From Palleronia pelagia (GTDB lineage: Bacteria > Pseudomonadota > Alphaproteobacteria > Rhodobacterales > Rhodobacteraceae): a stretch of DNA of 64,000 bases. Below are positions 19,983 to 29,103 of this stretch, one piece after another. Location of the stretch: NCBI RefSeq assembly GCF_900110115.1, contig NZ_FOCM01000002.1, forward strand, positions 248,001-312,000, written 5' to 3'. A model generated the notes under the pieces. It did not search any database. It saw only the letters and a program-made list of their open reading frames with translations, and was not told where the DNA came from. The translations under genes were made by a program, and so were the position numbers. The stretch's first letter is position 1. Each line of letters starts with the position of its first letter.

Positions 19983-20174
19983 ATGTCCAGACTGATCCTC
20001 GTCGCGGTGATCGTGGCCGCGCTGGCGGTCGTGGTCAGCGCGGCGGTGCAGGCGATCCGGGCCGGTGGCGCGGCGCTGTCCGAGGCGCGGCCCGGAGGAG
20101 GCATGATGCAGAAGACAGCGTTCCTGATCCTGGTGGCCCTGATCCTTTACGTGTCGATCTGGGGGTCGGGCTGA
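19983..20174 (+). CDS. small two-helix membrane protein of the XpaC-TelA operon
   Basis: The 63-residue protein has two hydrophobic stretches (about residues 3-27 and 42-60) joined by a Gly/Arg-rich loop. I do not recognise a family. Its TGA shares one base with the ATG of the XpaC gene (TGATG), so it is the first gene of that operon and probably real. Confidence 0.6.
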   Translation: MSRLILVAVIVAALAVVVSAAVQAIRAGGAALSEARPGGGMMQKTAFLILVALILYVSIWGSG

Positions 20175-21049
20175 TGGCCCAGCGCTTCGGCGGGCGGCAC
20201 AGCCCCGGCGCCGGGGGCGCGGACTGGGCCGAACGCAAGCCCAGCCGTGCCGGTGCCCGGTCGAACGCCCTGTTCATCGCGCCCGTGCCGCTGGTGTTCC
20301 GCGCCTTCGGGTCGGACCCTACCGGATTGCTGCTGAACCTGCTCGCCTTCGGGATGCTCATGGCGGCCGCGTGGCTGACGCGGGAAGGTCTGCGTGCGCA
20401 CGAGGCCTATGACGCGCGCACCGTCGCGCGCCGCCCTGCCCTGCCGCGCAAGATCCTGGGCGCCGCGCTAACCGGGCTGGGGCTGGGCACCGCCGGTATG
20501 GTCGGCGGCGAGCTGGCCGCGCCCGTGATCTTCGGCGTGCTGGGCTTCGGGCTGCACCTGCTGGCCTTCGGTCCCGATCCGCTGAGCGACAAGGGCGCGC
20601 CGGGCGCCGACGCGGCCACCAGCGCCCGGGTCGCCCGCGCCGTGGACGAGGCCGAGGCCCACCTGGAGGAGATCCGCACGGTCATCGACGCCACCCGCGA
20701 CAAGCCGCTGAAGGCGCGGGTCGAAAGCTTCATCGCCACGGCGCGGCGGCTGTTCCGTGCCGTCGAGCAGGACCCGCGCGACCTGCGGGCCGCGCGCCGG
20801 TGGCTGGGCGTCTATTTGCTGGGCGCCCGCGACGCGACCGAGAAGTTCGCAACGCTTTATGCGCGCAATCGCGACCCGGCCGTGCGACAAGACTACATCG
20901 CGCTTCTGGACGACCTCGAGGATGGTTTCGCCCGCCGCACCGAGACCATGCTGCTGGACGATCGCCAGGATATGGATATCGAGATCGAAGTGCTGCGCGA
21001 ACGGCTGGAGCGCGAATCACTGGCCGTCTCGCAGACCGACAGGGATTAG
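20174..21049 (+). CDS. xpaC: XpaC-family protein (5-bromo-4-chloroindolyl phosphate hydrolysis family)
   Basis: The 291-residue protein has two to four membrane helices in the first 130 residues (NALFIAPVPLVFRAF, LLNLLAFGMLMAAAWL, GLGTAGMVGGELAAPVIFGVLGF). A charged helical domain follows, ending in ERLERESLA. It precedes telA directly, as xpaC-yaaN do in Bacillus. The XpaC name comes from an indolyl-phosphate phenotype; a true hydrolase activity is not established. An envelope-stress role with TelA is the better inference. Confidence 0.8.
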   Translation: MAQRFGGRHSPGAGGADWAERKPSRAGARSNALFIAPVPLVFRAFGSDPTGLLLNLLAFGMLMAAAWLTREGLRAHEAYDARTVARRPALPRKILGAALTGLGLGTAGMVGGELAAPVIFGVLGFGLHLLAFGPDPLSDKGAPGADAATSARVARAVDEAEAHLEEIRTVIDATRDKPLKARVESFIATARRLFRAVEQDPRDLRAARRWLGVYLLGARDATEKFATLYARNRDPAVRQDYIALLDDLEDGFARRTETMLLDDRQDMDIEIEVLRERLERESLAVSQTDRD

Positions 21050-21060
21050 GGGACCCCGCC

Positions 21061-22224
21061 ATGGCCGAAGACACACCGAAGACCAAGACCGCCATCACCG
21101 ACGAAATCGACGCGGTCGCCGCCCACAGCCTGCCCGAACCGGCGCCCGACATGCCCGCGCTGGCCGAGGCCCCGCCCGAGACGCGCGACGCGGTCGAACA
21201 GCGCATCGCGCAGCTCGACATGGGCGATTCCGGATCGATCGTGGGCTTCGGGTCGGCTGCGCAGGCCGAGCTTCAGCAGATCAGCCAGGCGATGCTGTCC
21301 GACGTGCGCAACAAGGACGTGGGCCCGGCCGGCGACGGCCTGCGGTCGATGGTGGCGGCGCTGCGCGGCTTCTCGGTCAACGAGCTCGACATGCGGCGCG
21401 ACCGGACCTTCTGGGAACGCCTGCTGGGCCGCGCCGCGCCCGCCGCGAAATTCGCCGCCCGCTACCAGGAGGTGCAGGGCCAGATCGACGACATCGCCAG
21501 CAACCTGGAACGGCACGAGCACCAGCTGCTGAAGGACATCAAGGCGCTGGACAAGCTCTACGAGAAGACGCTGGCCTTCTATGACGAACTGGGGCTGTTC
21601 ATCCTGGCGGGCGAGGAGAAGCTGCGCCGCCTGGACGAGGACGAGATCCCGCAGTTGGAGGTCAAGGCCTCGGACGGCGCGGGCGACGACGTGATCGACA
21701 GCCAGCATCTGCGCGACATGCGCGCCGCCCGCGATGACCTGGAACGCCGGGTGCACGACCTGAAGCTGACGCGGCAGGTGACGATGCAGTCGCTGCCGTC
21801 GATCCGGCTGGTGCAGGAGAACGACAAATCGCTGGTCATGAAGATCAACTCGACCCTCGTGAACACCGTGCCGCTCTGGGAAAACCAGCTGGCGCAGGCG
21901 GTGACGATCCAGCGCTCCGAGGATGCCGCCGACGCGGTGCGCCAGGCGGGCGACCTGACCAACGAATTGCTGCGCGCCAATGCCGACAACCTGCGCGAGT
22001 CCAACGCCAAGGTCCGCGAAGAGATGGAGCGCGGTGTCTTCGACATCGAGGCGGTGAAGGCCGCCAACGCCCAGCTGATCGCTACCATCGAGGATTCGCT
22101 GCGCATCGCCGACGAGGGTCGCGCGCGTCGGGCCAAGGCCGAGGAAGAGCTTCAGGCGATGGAGTCCGAGCTGAAGACCACGCTGGCCGCCGCATCGTCG
22201 CGCGGCGACCGGACCACCCAGTGA
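21061..22224 (+). CDS. telA: TelA-family toxic-anion-resistance protein
   Basis: The 387-residue soluble, mostly helical protein matches the TelA/YaaN/KlaA family: RDRTFWERLLGRAAPAAKF, then EKTLAFYDELGLFILAGEEKL and QSLPSIRLVQENDKSLVMKINSTLVNTVPLWENQLAQAV. A coiled-coil-like C-terminus follows. Family members are linked to tellurite, nisin and cell-wall-antibiotic tolerance. It is coupled to XpaC (11-bp gap) and overlaps the start of the lipoprotein gene that follows. Confidence 0.93.
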   Translation: MAEDTPKTKTAITDEIDAVAAHSLPEPAPDMPALAEAPPETRDAVEQRIAQLDMGDSGSIVGFGSAAQAELQQISQAMLSDVRNKDVGPAGDGLRSMVAALRGFSVNELDMRRDRTFWERLLGRAAPAAKFAARYQEVQGQIDDIASNLERHEHQLLKDIKALDKLYEKTLAFYDELGLFILAGEEKLRRLDEDEIPQLEVKASDGAGDDVIDSQHLRDMRAARDDLERRVHDLKLTRQVTMQSLPSIRLVQENDKSLVMKINSTLVNTVPLWENQLAQAVTIQRSEDAADAVRQAGDLTNELLRANADNLRESNAKVREEMERGVFDIEAVKAANAQLIATIEDSLRIADEGRARRAKAEEELQAMESELKTTLAAASSRGDRTTQ

Positions 22225-23186
22225 ACCACTGGCGCACCCCGCTGCGCGGCGTTGTCGCCGCAACGGCCCTGCTGCTGGCGGGGTGCGCAGAGCTGTTGCC
22301 GGTCGATCCCGTGCCGCGGCCGCCCGAACGCCCCACCCGTGCCGCGCCGGCGCCCGAGACCGTAGAAGCCGAGCGTCCGGCGGAAAGCGCGGCGCTGGTC
22401 AACTACTACACGCGGGTGCAGCAAAGTCTGCTGACCCAGGGATTGCTGCGCCAGGACGGAGGCGGGCCTGACACGCCGTTCGATGCCGACCGGCTTGCGC
22501 AGACCTTCCGCCGGGTGGCGCTGTTCCAGGAATACGACACCAGCGGCGGCGGCCTGGTGCAGCGCGAGACCGCCAGCCAGCTGCACCGCTGGGAGGGGCC
22601 CGTGCGGATCGAGCCGCGCTTCGGCGCGTCGGTCACGCCCGACCGCGTGACCCGTGACCGCAATGCGATGATCGGGCTGGCGTCGCGCCTGTCGCGCGCC
22701 GCGCGGCACCCGGTGGACGTGGTCGAAGAGGGCGGCAACTTCATCGTGTACGTGGTGCGCGAGGACGAGAGGAAGGAGCTCGGCCCCGAGCTGCGCCGCC
22801 TGCTGCCGGGCCTTGGCAGTGGCGCGCTGTCAACGGTGCTGGACCTGCCGCGCCAGAACTATTGCGTCGTCTTCGCCTCTGACCCGCGCGACAACGGCGC
22901 CTACACCCGCGCGGTGGCCATCGTCCGGGCCGAGCATCCCGACCTGTTGCGCCTGAGCTGCCTGCACGAGGAGATCACGCAAGGGCTGGGCCTGGCCAAT
23001 GACTGGCCCGGCGCCCGCCCGTCGATCTTCAACGACGACGAGGAATTCGCGCTGCTGACCACCATGGACGAGGCGCTGCTGCGCATCCTCTACGACGCGC
23101 GCCTGCGCCCCGGCATGACCGAGGCCGAGGTCGCGCCCCTGCTGCCGGGACTGGCGCGCGAGGCCATCGGCGGCGGCGGCAGCTAG
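22221..23186 (+). CDS. DUF2927 lipoprotein
   Basis: The 321-residue protein has a lipobox (LLLAGC, Cys22) and a Pro-rich linker, then a domain of about 240 residues resembling DUF2927 (FADP-like stretch NYCVVFASDPRDNGAYTRAV, then LRLSCLHEEITQGLGLANDWPGARPSIFNDDEEFALLT). The HEE...GL and NDDEEF stretches suggest a metallopeptidase-like relationship, but I cannot prove a HEXXH-type site. It begins at GTG 22221 overlapping the telA stop, so the lipoprotein belongs to the same operon. Confidence 0.8.
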   Translation: MNHWRTPLRGVVAATALLLAGCAELLPVDPVPRPPERPTRAAPAPETVEAERPAESAALVNYYTRVQQSLLTQGLLRQDGGGPDTPFDADRLAQTFRRVALFQEYDTSGGGLVQRETASQLHRWEGPVRIEPRFGASVTPDRVTRDRNAMIGLASRLSRAARHPVDVVEEGGNFIVYVVREDERKELGPELRRLLPGLGSGALSTVLDLPRQNYCVVFASDPRDNGAYTRAVAIVRAEHPDLLRLSCLHEEITQGLGLANDWPGARPSIFNDDEEFALLTTMDEALLRILYDARLRPGMTEAEVAPLLPGLAREAIGGGGS

Positions 23187-23207
23187 CATGCCGTTCTCCC
23201 CTGCCCG

Positions 23208-23222
23208 GCCCGTTGCGCGGGC
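23208..23222 (+). terminator. short hairpin after the DUF2927 gene
   Basis: GCCCG (23208-23212) pairs with CGGGC (23218-23222) around TTGCG, 21 bp after the stop. It resembles the hairpin after rluB, including the following GGAAAC. It may be a weak terminator or part of the composite element with the inverted repeat at 23240. Confidence 0.4.
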
Positions 23223-23239
23223 GGAAACGGCTGCGCCGT

Positions 23240-23299
23240 GAGTATTTGAAGACCAGTGATGCAGGGGCGCCCCTTCCCATCACTGGTCTTCAAATACTC
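23240..23299. repeat. perfect 22-bp inverted repeat with a GC-palindromic loop
   Basis: The left arm is 23240-23261 (begins GAGTATTTGAAGACC) and the right arm is 23278-23299, its exact reverse complement. The 16-nt loop contains the palindrome GGGGCGCCCC (23264-23273). No T-run follows, so it is not a classical terminator. A single arm with one mismatch occurs at 2875-2896. It sits between the TelA/DUF2927 genes and the SPFH gene, and could be a dispersed hairpin element or a structured mRNA boundary. Confidence 0.85.
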
Positions 23300-23415
23300 G
23301 AATCCGGCGCCGGCCGCCCGTGCCGCCTTGTGACATGCGAGCGCGCGCATGGCCTTGCGCCGGAGGGACCACCTGCGATCTAGTGGCGCCAATCCTCTCT
23401 TTGCCGGAGCCGACC

Positions 23416-24531
23416 ATGCCCATATTCGACTTCCTCGCCGGTCAGTTCATCGACGTCATCCACTGGACCGACGACACCCGCGACACCATGGTCTGGCGGT
23501 TCGAGCGCGAGGGCCACGAGATCAAGTACGGCGCCAAGCTGACGGTGCGCGAGGGTCAGGCGGCGGTGTTCGTGCACGAGGGGCAGCTGGCCGACGTGTT
23601 CACGCCGGGGCTCTACCTGCTCGAAACCAACAACATGCCGATCATGACCTCGCTCCAGCACTGGGATCACGGCTTCCGCTCGCCCTTCAAGTCCGAGGTC
23701 TATTTCGTCTCGACCGCGCGGTTCACCGACTGGAAGTGGGGCACCAAGAACCCGGTGATCCTGCGCGACCCCGAGTTCGGTCCCGTGCGCGTGCGCGCCT
23801 TCGGCACCTACACCGTGAAGGTCGCCGATCCCGCCCTGTTCCTGCGCGAGATCGTGGGCACCGACGGGGCCTTCACCTCGGACGAGGTCAGCTTCCAGAT
23901 CCGCAACATCATCGTGCAGGAGTTCAGCCGCGCCATCGCGCAGTCGGGCATCCCGGTCCTGGACATGGCCGCCAACACCGCCGACCTGGGCCGCATCGTC
24001 GCCGAGGAGATCAGCGCGACGGTCGCCGCCTACGGGCTGGTCATCCCCGAGCTCTACATCGAGAACATCTCGCTGCCGCAGGCGGTGGAAAAGGCGCTGG
24101 ACGACCGGACGTCGCGCGGGCTGGCGGGGAACCTGGACGAGCACATGCGCTGGCGCGCGGCCGAGGCGTTGGGCGCCGAGGGCGGCGCGGCGGCCGCGGC
24201 CATGGGCACCGGTCTCGGCGCCGGGCTGGGCATGCAGATGGGCGGCGCCATGGCGCAGACCGGCCCCTGGGGCGCGCGCCCCGCGCCCGCCGCCGCGGCC
24301 GTGCCGCCGCCTCCGCCACCGGTCGAGCATGTCTGGCATATCGCCGAGAACGGATCGACCCACGGCCCCTACTCCAAGGCACGGCTGGGCCGCATGGCGA
24401 CCGAGGGCGGCCTGACCCGCGACACGATGGTCTGGACGCAGGGCCAGGACGGATGGATGCGGGCCGAGGACGTGGCCGAGCTTGCCCGCCTGTTCACCGT
24501 GATGCCGCCGCCCCCGCCGCCCGGCGTCTGA
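23416..24531 (+). CDS. SPFH/Band-7 protein with C-terminal GYF_2 domain (YdjI-like)
   Basis: The 371-residue protein starts MPIFDFLAGQFIDVI and carries an SPFH-type region of about 250 residues (DTMVWRFEREGHEIKYGAKLTVREGQAAVFVHEGQ...AFGTYTVKV...ENISLP), of the kind once called virion core protein. A Gly/Ala-rich stretch and a proline linker lead to a GYF_2 domain (VWHIAENGSTHGPYSKARLGRMATEG...DGWM, about 307-365). Bacillus YdjI is the closest known type and recruits PspA to stressed membranes. The zinc-ribbon gene follows after 51 bp, as with YdjG-YdjI. Confidence 0.85.
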   Translation: MPIFDFLAGQFIDVIHWTDDTRDTMVWRFEREGHEIKYGAKLTVREGQAAVFVHEGQLADVFTPGLYLLETNNMPIMTSLQHWDHGFRSPFKSEVYFVSTARFTDWKWGTKNPVILRDPEFGPVRVRAFGTYTVKVADPALFLREIVGTDGAFTSDEVSFQIRNIIVQEFSRAIAQSGIPVLDMAANTADLGRIVAEEISATVAAYGLVIPELYIENISLPQAVEKALDDRTSRGLAGNLDEHMRWRAAEALGAEGGAAAAAMGTGLGAGLGMQMGGAMAQTGPWGARPAPAAAAVPPPPPPVEHVWHIAENGSTHGPYSKARLGRMATEGGLTRDTMVWTQGQDGWMRAEDVAELARLFTVMPPPPPPGV

Positions 24532-24582
24532 CATGCGCCGATCGCACGCGTTCCCGGTCGGCCCGCAACGGCAGGCCCGGCG

Positions 24583-25674
24583 ATGATGGACGGTCCAGCC
24601 CCCGACCATCGGTTCCCCTGCGGCGCCTGCGGGTCGGACATGCGGTTCGACCCCGGCACCGGGAACCTGGTCTGCGACCATTGCGGCAACACCGAGACGC
24701 TGGACCGGGATGCGCCGTCGGCCATCGCCGAGCGGGATTTCCGCGACGCGATCGAGGCCCGTCTGCCGGACACCGCGATGGAGGAAACCCGCGTCTCGCG
24801 CTGCCCCAATTGCGGCGCCGAGGTCGCGTTCGACCCCGAGATCCACGCCACGGAATGCCCGTTCTGCGCCACGCCCGTGGTCACCGACACCGGCGCGCAC
24901 CGGCATATCAAGCCGCAGGCCCTGCTGCCCTTCGCCGTCGACGAGGCGGCGGCGCGGCAGGGCATGAAGGACTGGCTCGGGTCGCTGTGGTTCGCGCCGA
25001 ACGGGTTGAAGGACTACGCCCGCAAGGGCCGGCGGATGCAGGGGATCTATGTCCCCTACTGGACCTTCGACGCCGACACGGCGTCGCGCTATTCCGGGCA
25101 GCGGGGCACGGTCTACTACGAGACGCGGACCGTGATGCGCGACGGCAAACGCCAGACGGTGCGCGTGCAGAAGGTGCGCTGGCGGGCCGTCTCGGGGCGC
25201 GTGGCGCGGTTCTTCGACGATGTCCTGGTGCTGGCCTCGACATCGCTGCCCAAGGGGCACACCGACGCGCTGGAGCCGTGGGACCTGTCGGCCCTGGTGC
25301 CCTACAGCCCCGACTTCCTGGCCGGGTTCCGGGCCGAGGGCTACCAGGTGCCGCTCGAGGACGGGTTCGGCACCGCGCGCACCCGGATGGACGCGCAGAT
25401 CGCCCATGATGTCCGGTTCGACATCGGCGGCGACCGGCAGCGGATCGACCGGATCGACACCGACATCAGCGACGTGACCTTCAAGCACGTCCTGCTGCCG
25501 GTGTGGCTGGCCGCCTATCGCTTTCGCGGGAAAAGCTACCGCTTCGTGGTCAACGGCCAGACGGGGCGCGTGCAGGGCGAACGGCCGTGGTCCGCGTGGA
25601 AGATCGCGCTCGCGGTGGGAGCCGGGCTGATCCTTGCGGCGGTTCTGGGCTATGTCTATGCGTTGAACGGCTAG
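24583..25674 (+). CDS. zinc-ribbon membrane protein (YdjG-like, TFIIB-type ribbon)
   Basis: The 363-residue protein has two CxxC-type ribbons at the N-terminus: CGACGSD...CDHCG at residues 13-34 and CPNCG...CPFC at about 73-95. A soluble domain of about 220 residues follows (YVPYWTFDADTASRYSGQRG) and then one C-terminal membrane helix (LAVGAGLILAAVLGYVYAL). This matches helicase-like/TFIIB zinc-ribbon proteins found next to SPFH proteins, including Bacillus YdjG. No DNA-related function need be inferred. It probably works at the membrane with the SPFH protein. Confidence 0.82.
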   Translation: MMDGPAPDHRFPCGACGSDMRFDPGTGNLVCDHCGNTETLDRDAPSAIAERDFRDAIEARLPDTAMEETRVSRCPNCGAEVAFDPEIHATECPFCATPVVTDTGAHRHIKPQALLPFAVDEAAARQGMKDWLGSLWFAPNGLKDYARKGRRMQGIYVPYWTFDADTASRYSGQRGTVYYETRTVMRDGKRQTVRVQKVRWRAVSGRVARFFDDVLVLASTSLPKGHTDALEPWDLSALVPYSPDFLAGFRAEGYQVPLEDGFGTARTRMDAQIAHDVRFDIGGDRQRIDRIDTDISDVTFKHVLLPVWLAAYRFRGKSYRFVVNGQTGRVQGERPWSAWKIALAVGAGLILAAVLGYVYALNG

Positions 25675-25689
25675 AGGGGGAGGAAAGCC

Positions 25690-26613
25690 ATGATCCTGTG
25701 CTGCGGCGAGGCGCTGATCGACATGCTGCCGCGCGAGACGCCGGCGGGCGAGCGGGCCTTCGCCCCCTACTCGGGCGGTGCGGTCTTCAACACGGCCATC
25801 GCGCTGGCGCGGCTCGGCGCGGAGACGCAGTTCTTCTCGGGCCTGTCGGACGACCTGTTCGGCCAGCAACTGGTCGAGACGCTGAAGCGGGACGGCGTCG
25901 ACACTGCGCTGGCGGCCCGGTCGTCGCAGCCCACCACGCTGGCCTTCGTGACCCTGACCGACGGTCACGCGAGCTATGCCTTCTACGACGAGAACACGGC
26001 CGGCCGCATGCTGTCGCCGGGCGACCTGCCAGACGCCGTATCTGCAACAGCATTGTTCTTCGGGGGAATTTCGCTGGTGGTCGAGCCCTGCGCCGAGGCC
26101 TACGCCGCGCTTTGCGCGCGCGAGGCGGGCGAGCGCGTGGTGATGATCGACCCCAATATCCGCCCCGGCTTCATCTCGGACGAGGACACCTATCGCGCCC
26201 GGCTCGGCGCCATGTTGCCGCGCGCGGACGTGGTGAAGCTCAGCGACGAGGACCTGCACTGGCTGAAGGGCGACGGCGACATCGCCACGTTGGCGGGTGA
26301 GCTGGTGGCGGAAGGCACGAAGATCGTCTGCATCACCGAGGGCGCGAAGGGCGTTACCGCCTTCACCGCGCGCGGATCGGTTGGCGTCACCGCACAGCGG
26401 GTCGAGGTGGTCGATACGGTGGGCGCGGGGGACACGTTCAACGCGGGGTTCCTCGCCGCGCTGGACCGGGCCGGAGTGCTGACGAAGGACGCCATCGCCG
26501 CGCTGGACGACGAGACGCTGCGCGCGGCACTGGCGCTTGGCACGCGCGCGGCCGCCGTGACGGTCAGCCGCGCGGGCGCCAACCCTCCGACGGCGGCCGA
26601 GCTGGGACTGTAG
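25690..26613 (+). CDS. PfkB-family sugar kinase (fructokinase-like)
   Basis: The 307-residue ribokinase-fold protein has the N-terminal GGAVFNTAIALARLG motif and the C-terminal VDTVGAGDTFNAGFLAAL motif with the catalytic Asp of GAGD. The ILCCGEALIDMLP start and overall pattern fit bacterial fructokinases. It lies 15 bp after the zinc-ribbon gene, perhaps by read-through, but no transport or isomerase gene is adjacent, so the substrate is not certain. Confidence 0.88.
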   Translation: MILCCGEALIDMLPRETPAGERAFAPYSGGAVFNTAIALARLGAETQFFSGLSDDLFGQQLVETLKRDGVDTALAARSSQPTTLAFVTLTDGHASYAFYDENTAGRMLSPGDLPDAVSATALFFGGISLVVEPCAEAYAALCAREAGERVVMIDPNIRPGFISDEDTYRARLGAMLPRADVVKLSDEDLHWLKGDGDIATLAGELVAEGTKIVCITEGAKGVTAFTARGSVGVTAQRVEVVDTVGAGDTFNAGFLAALDRAGVLTKDAIAALDDETLRAALALGTRAAAVTVSRAGANPPTAAELGL

Positions 26614-26628
26614 TTCAAGGCGAACCGC

Positions 26629-29103
26629 CTAGGGGGCGCCCGGAAGATCACCGCGCATCGCGATCCCGTCGGGATCGAAGAACGCCCGGCGCTGCACGGT
26701 GGCGGGCACCACTTGCCCCGCCACCTCGATGGCGAAGCCGCCCTCGGCCAGGGCAGCCGGGTTCGAGAGTTCGGACGGCAGGTAGGCAAGCCCCAGCGCC
26801 GCGCCCACGTGATGGCCATAGCTGCCGGACGTTACGTGCCCGACCACCCGGCCATCCTTCAGCACCGGTTCGTTGTTGAACAGCATGGGCGCGGGGTCGT
26901 CCAGCCGCAGGGCGACCATCCGCCGCTTCACCCCCTCGTCCCGTTGCCGGGCGACCGCGTCACACCCGATGAAGCCTGTCTTGTCCTTCGGCACGGCAAA
27001 GCTCAGCCCGGCCTCGAGCGGGCTGTCCTCGGGCGTGATGTCGTGGCCGAAATGGCGAAACCCGCGCTCCATCCGGCAGCTGTCCATGGCGTGCAGTCCG
27101 CAAAGCGCCAGTCCGTGATCCGCGCCCGCCGCGGCCAGCGTTTCGAACACATGCGCGGCCATGTCGGCGCTGACGTAAAGCTCGTAGCCCAGCGCGCCTA
27201 CGTAGGAGACCCGGTGCGCCCGGGCGAGGCCCATCCCGATCTCGACCTCGCGGGCGGTGCCGAAGGGCTGGGCCGCGTCGGACCAGTCGTCGGGCGAAAC
27301 CGCGGCCATCAGCCCGCGCACCCCTGGTCCCATGACGCAGATCACGGCCTCGCCCGCCGTGACATCCACGATCACGGCGCGGGCGTCGCCCAAGTGGCGG
27401 CGCAGCCACGCCATGTCGGCGTGCAGGCGCGCGGCCGGTGTCACCACGAGGAAGGCCGTGTCGGACAGGCGCGTGACGGTCACGTCGGCCTCGATCCCGC
27501 CGCGGGGATTCAGCATCTGGGTGTAGACGATGCGGCCCACTGGAACGTCGATCCGGTTGGCACAGACCCGGTCGAGAAAGGCGGCGGCATCGGCGCCCTC
27601 GACCCTGATCTTGCCGAAGGAGGACATGTCGTAAAGACCGACCCCCTCGCGCAGCGCGGCATGTTCGGCCGCCCAGTTCGGAAACCAGGGCCTGCGACCC
27701 CATCCGATGTCGTATGCCGCGACCCCGCCCGGCGCGGCGAACCAGTTTGCGCGTTCCCATCCGGCAAGCTCGCCCATGACGGCGCCCCGCGCCAGCAGGT
27801 GGGCGTGCAGGGGCGAGCGCCGCACGCCCCGCGCGGTGACCTTCTGTCGAAAAGGCGTGTGATCGGCGTAGAGCAGACCCAGCGTCTCGCTCACGCGGTC
27901 GCGCAGGTAGCGGCGGTTGCGCTGGAACGGCTGGGCACGGGCCACGTCAACATCGCCCAGGTCGAAAGGCTGCACGCCGTCCTGCATCCACTGCGCCAGC
28001 GCCATGCCCGCGCCGCCCGCGGACTGTATCCCGATCGAGTTGAAGCCCGCCGCGACCCACAGGTTGTCGGCCTCGTTGCAGCGGCCCAGCAGGTAGGCGT
28101 TGTCGGGCGTGAAGCTTTCCGGCCCGTTGAAGAACGTCCGGATGCCCGCCTGCGCCAGCATCGGCATCCGCTCGACCGCGCGTTCCAGGATCGGCGCGAA
28201 ATGGTCGAGATCCTCGGGCAATTCGTCGAAACAGAAGCTTTCGGGGATGCCCTCCATACCCCAGGGCTTGGCGCGCGGCTCGAACGCGCCCAGCATCAGC
28301 TTGCCCGCGTCCTCCTTGTAGTAAGCGCATTCGTCCGGCACGCGCAGGACCGGCAGGCGGCCCAGGCCGGCGACGGGCTCGGTCACGATGTAGAAATGCT
28401 CGGCCGCGTGCAGCGGCACGGTGGCGCCGGCCATGGCGCCGACCTCGCGCGCCCACATGCCGGCGCAGTTGACCACGTGCTCGGCAGTGATGCGGCCCGG
28501 GCCATCGGGGCCGTCGTAGCGCACGGCCCGGACGTGGCGGCCCACCCGGTCGATCGCCGTCACGCGGGTCTGCTCAACGATGCGCGCGCCGCCCGCCCGC
28601 GCGCCCGCGGCCAGCGCCAGCGCGATGTTGGACGGATCGCCCTGCCCGTCGCCGGGCAGCCACACGCCCATGCAAACGCCGTCGGTGTTCAGGTGCGGGT
28701 ATCGCGCCGCGATCTCGTCCGGCGCCAGCTCGGAAATCTCGACCCCGAAAGCGCGCGCCATGCCGGCCTGCCGCCGCAGTTCCTCGACCCGCGTCTCGGT
28801 CAGGGCCACGGTGATCGAACCGGTCTGCCGCATCCCGGTGGCAAGGCCCGTCTCGGATTCGAGCCGCGCGTAGAGGTCGGCGGAATACTTCGCCAGCCGG
28901 GTCATGTTGGCGCTGGCGCGCAGCTGCGCGATCAACCCGGCCGCGTGCCACGTGGTGCCGCTGGTCAGCTGTTTGCGCTCCAGCAGCACGACATCGCGCC
29001 ATCCCAGTTGCGCCAGGTGATAGGCGACCGAGCAGCCGATGACGCCGCCTCCGATGATGACGGCCCGGGCGGTGTCAGGAATGCTCACGGGCGCCCCAGG
29101 CAC
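26629..29103 (-). CDS. dimethylglycine dehydrogenase-like FAD/aminomethyltransferase fusion
   Basis: The 824-residue protein has an N-terminal DAO domain (FAD motif VIIGGGVIGCSVAYHLAQLG at 14-33; TSGTTWHAAGL near 47-57, whose His is the usual covalent FAD site). An FAO_M linker (about 380-440) and a C-terminal GcvT-type tetrahydrofolate domain (ADAAAFLDRVCANRID...GALGYELYV...MERGFRHFGHDI) follow. This is the DMGDH/sarcosine-dehydrogenase architecture, demethylating N-methyl amines to formaldehyde or methylene-THF. Whether dimethylglycine, sarcosine or another N-methyl compound is the substrate cannot be decided. Confidence 0.9.
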   Translation of the reverse strand: MPGAPVSIPDTARAVIIGGGVIGCSVAYHLAQLGWRDVVLLERKQLTSGTTWHAAGLIAQLRASANMTRLAKYSADLYARLESETGLATGMRQTGSITVALTETRVEELRRQAGMARAFGVEISELAPDEIAARYPHLNTDGVCMGVWLPGDGQGDPSNIALALAAGARAGGARIVEQTRVTAIDRVGRHVRAVRYDGPDGPGRITAEHVVNCAGMWAREVGAMAGATVPLHAAEHFYIVTEPVAGLGRLPVLRVPDECAYYKEDAGKLMLGAFEPRAKPWGMEGIPESFCFDELPEDLDHFAPILERAVERMPMLAQAGIRTFFNGPESFTPDNAYLLGRCNEADNLWVAAGFNSIGIQSAGGAGMALAQWMQDGVQPFDLGDVDVARAQPFQRNRRYLRDRVSETLGLLYADHTPFRQKVTARGVRRSPLHAHLLARGAVMGELAGWERANWFAAPGGVAAYDIGWGRRPWFPNWAAEHAALREGVGLYDMSSFGKIRVEGADAAAFLDRVCANRIDVPVGRIVYTQMLNPRGGIEADVTVTRLSDTAFLVVTPAARLHADMAWLRRHLGDARAVIVDVTAGEAVICVMGPGVRGLMAAVSPDDWSDAAQPFGTAREVEIGMGLARAHRVSYVGALGYELYVSADMAAHVFETLAAAGADHGLALCGLHAMDSCRMERGFRHFGHDITPEDSPLEAGLSFAVPKDKTGFIGCDAVARQRDEGVKRRMVALRLDDPAPMLFNNEPVLKDGRVVGHVTSGSYGHHVGAALGLAYLPSELSNPAALAEGGFAIEVAGQVVPATVQRRAFFDPDGIAMRGDLPGAP

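Noticed and set aside
23240-23299. The inverted repeat as an ordinary intrinsic terminator
   Set aside because: The stem is long and perfect but no T-run follows on either strand, and a related arm occurs alone elsewhere, so I list it as a repeat.
23380-26259. A very long open frame on the minus strand (about 959 codons) antisense to the SPFH, zinc-ribbon and kinase genes
   Set aside because: The plus-strand genes have clear family motifs; the antisense product is Arg/His/Val-rich low-information sequence, as expected from codon bias in GC-rich DNA.
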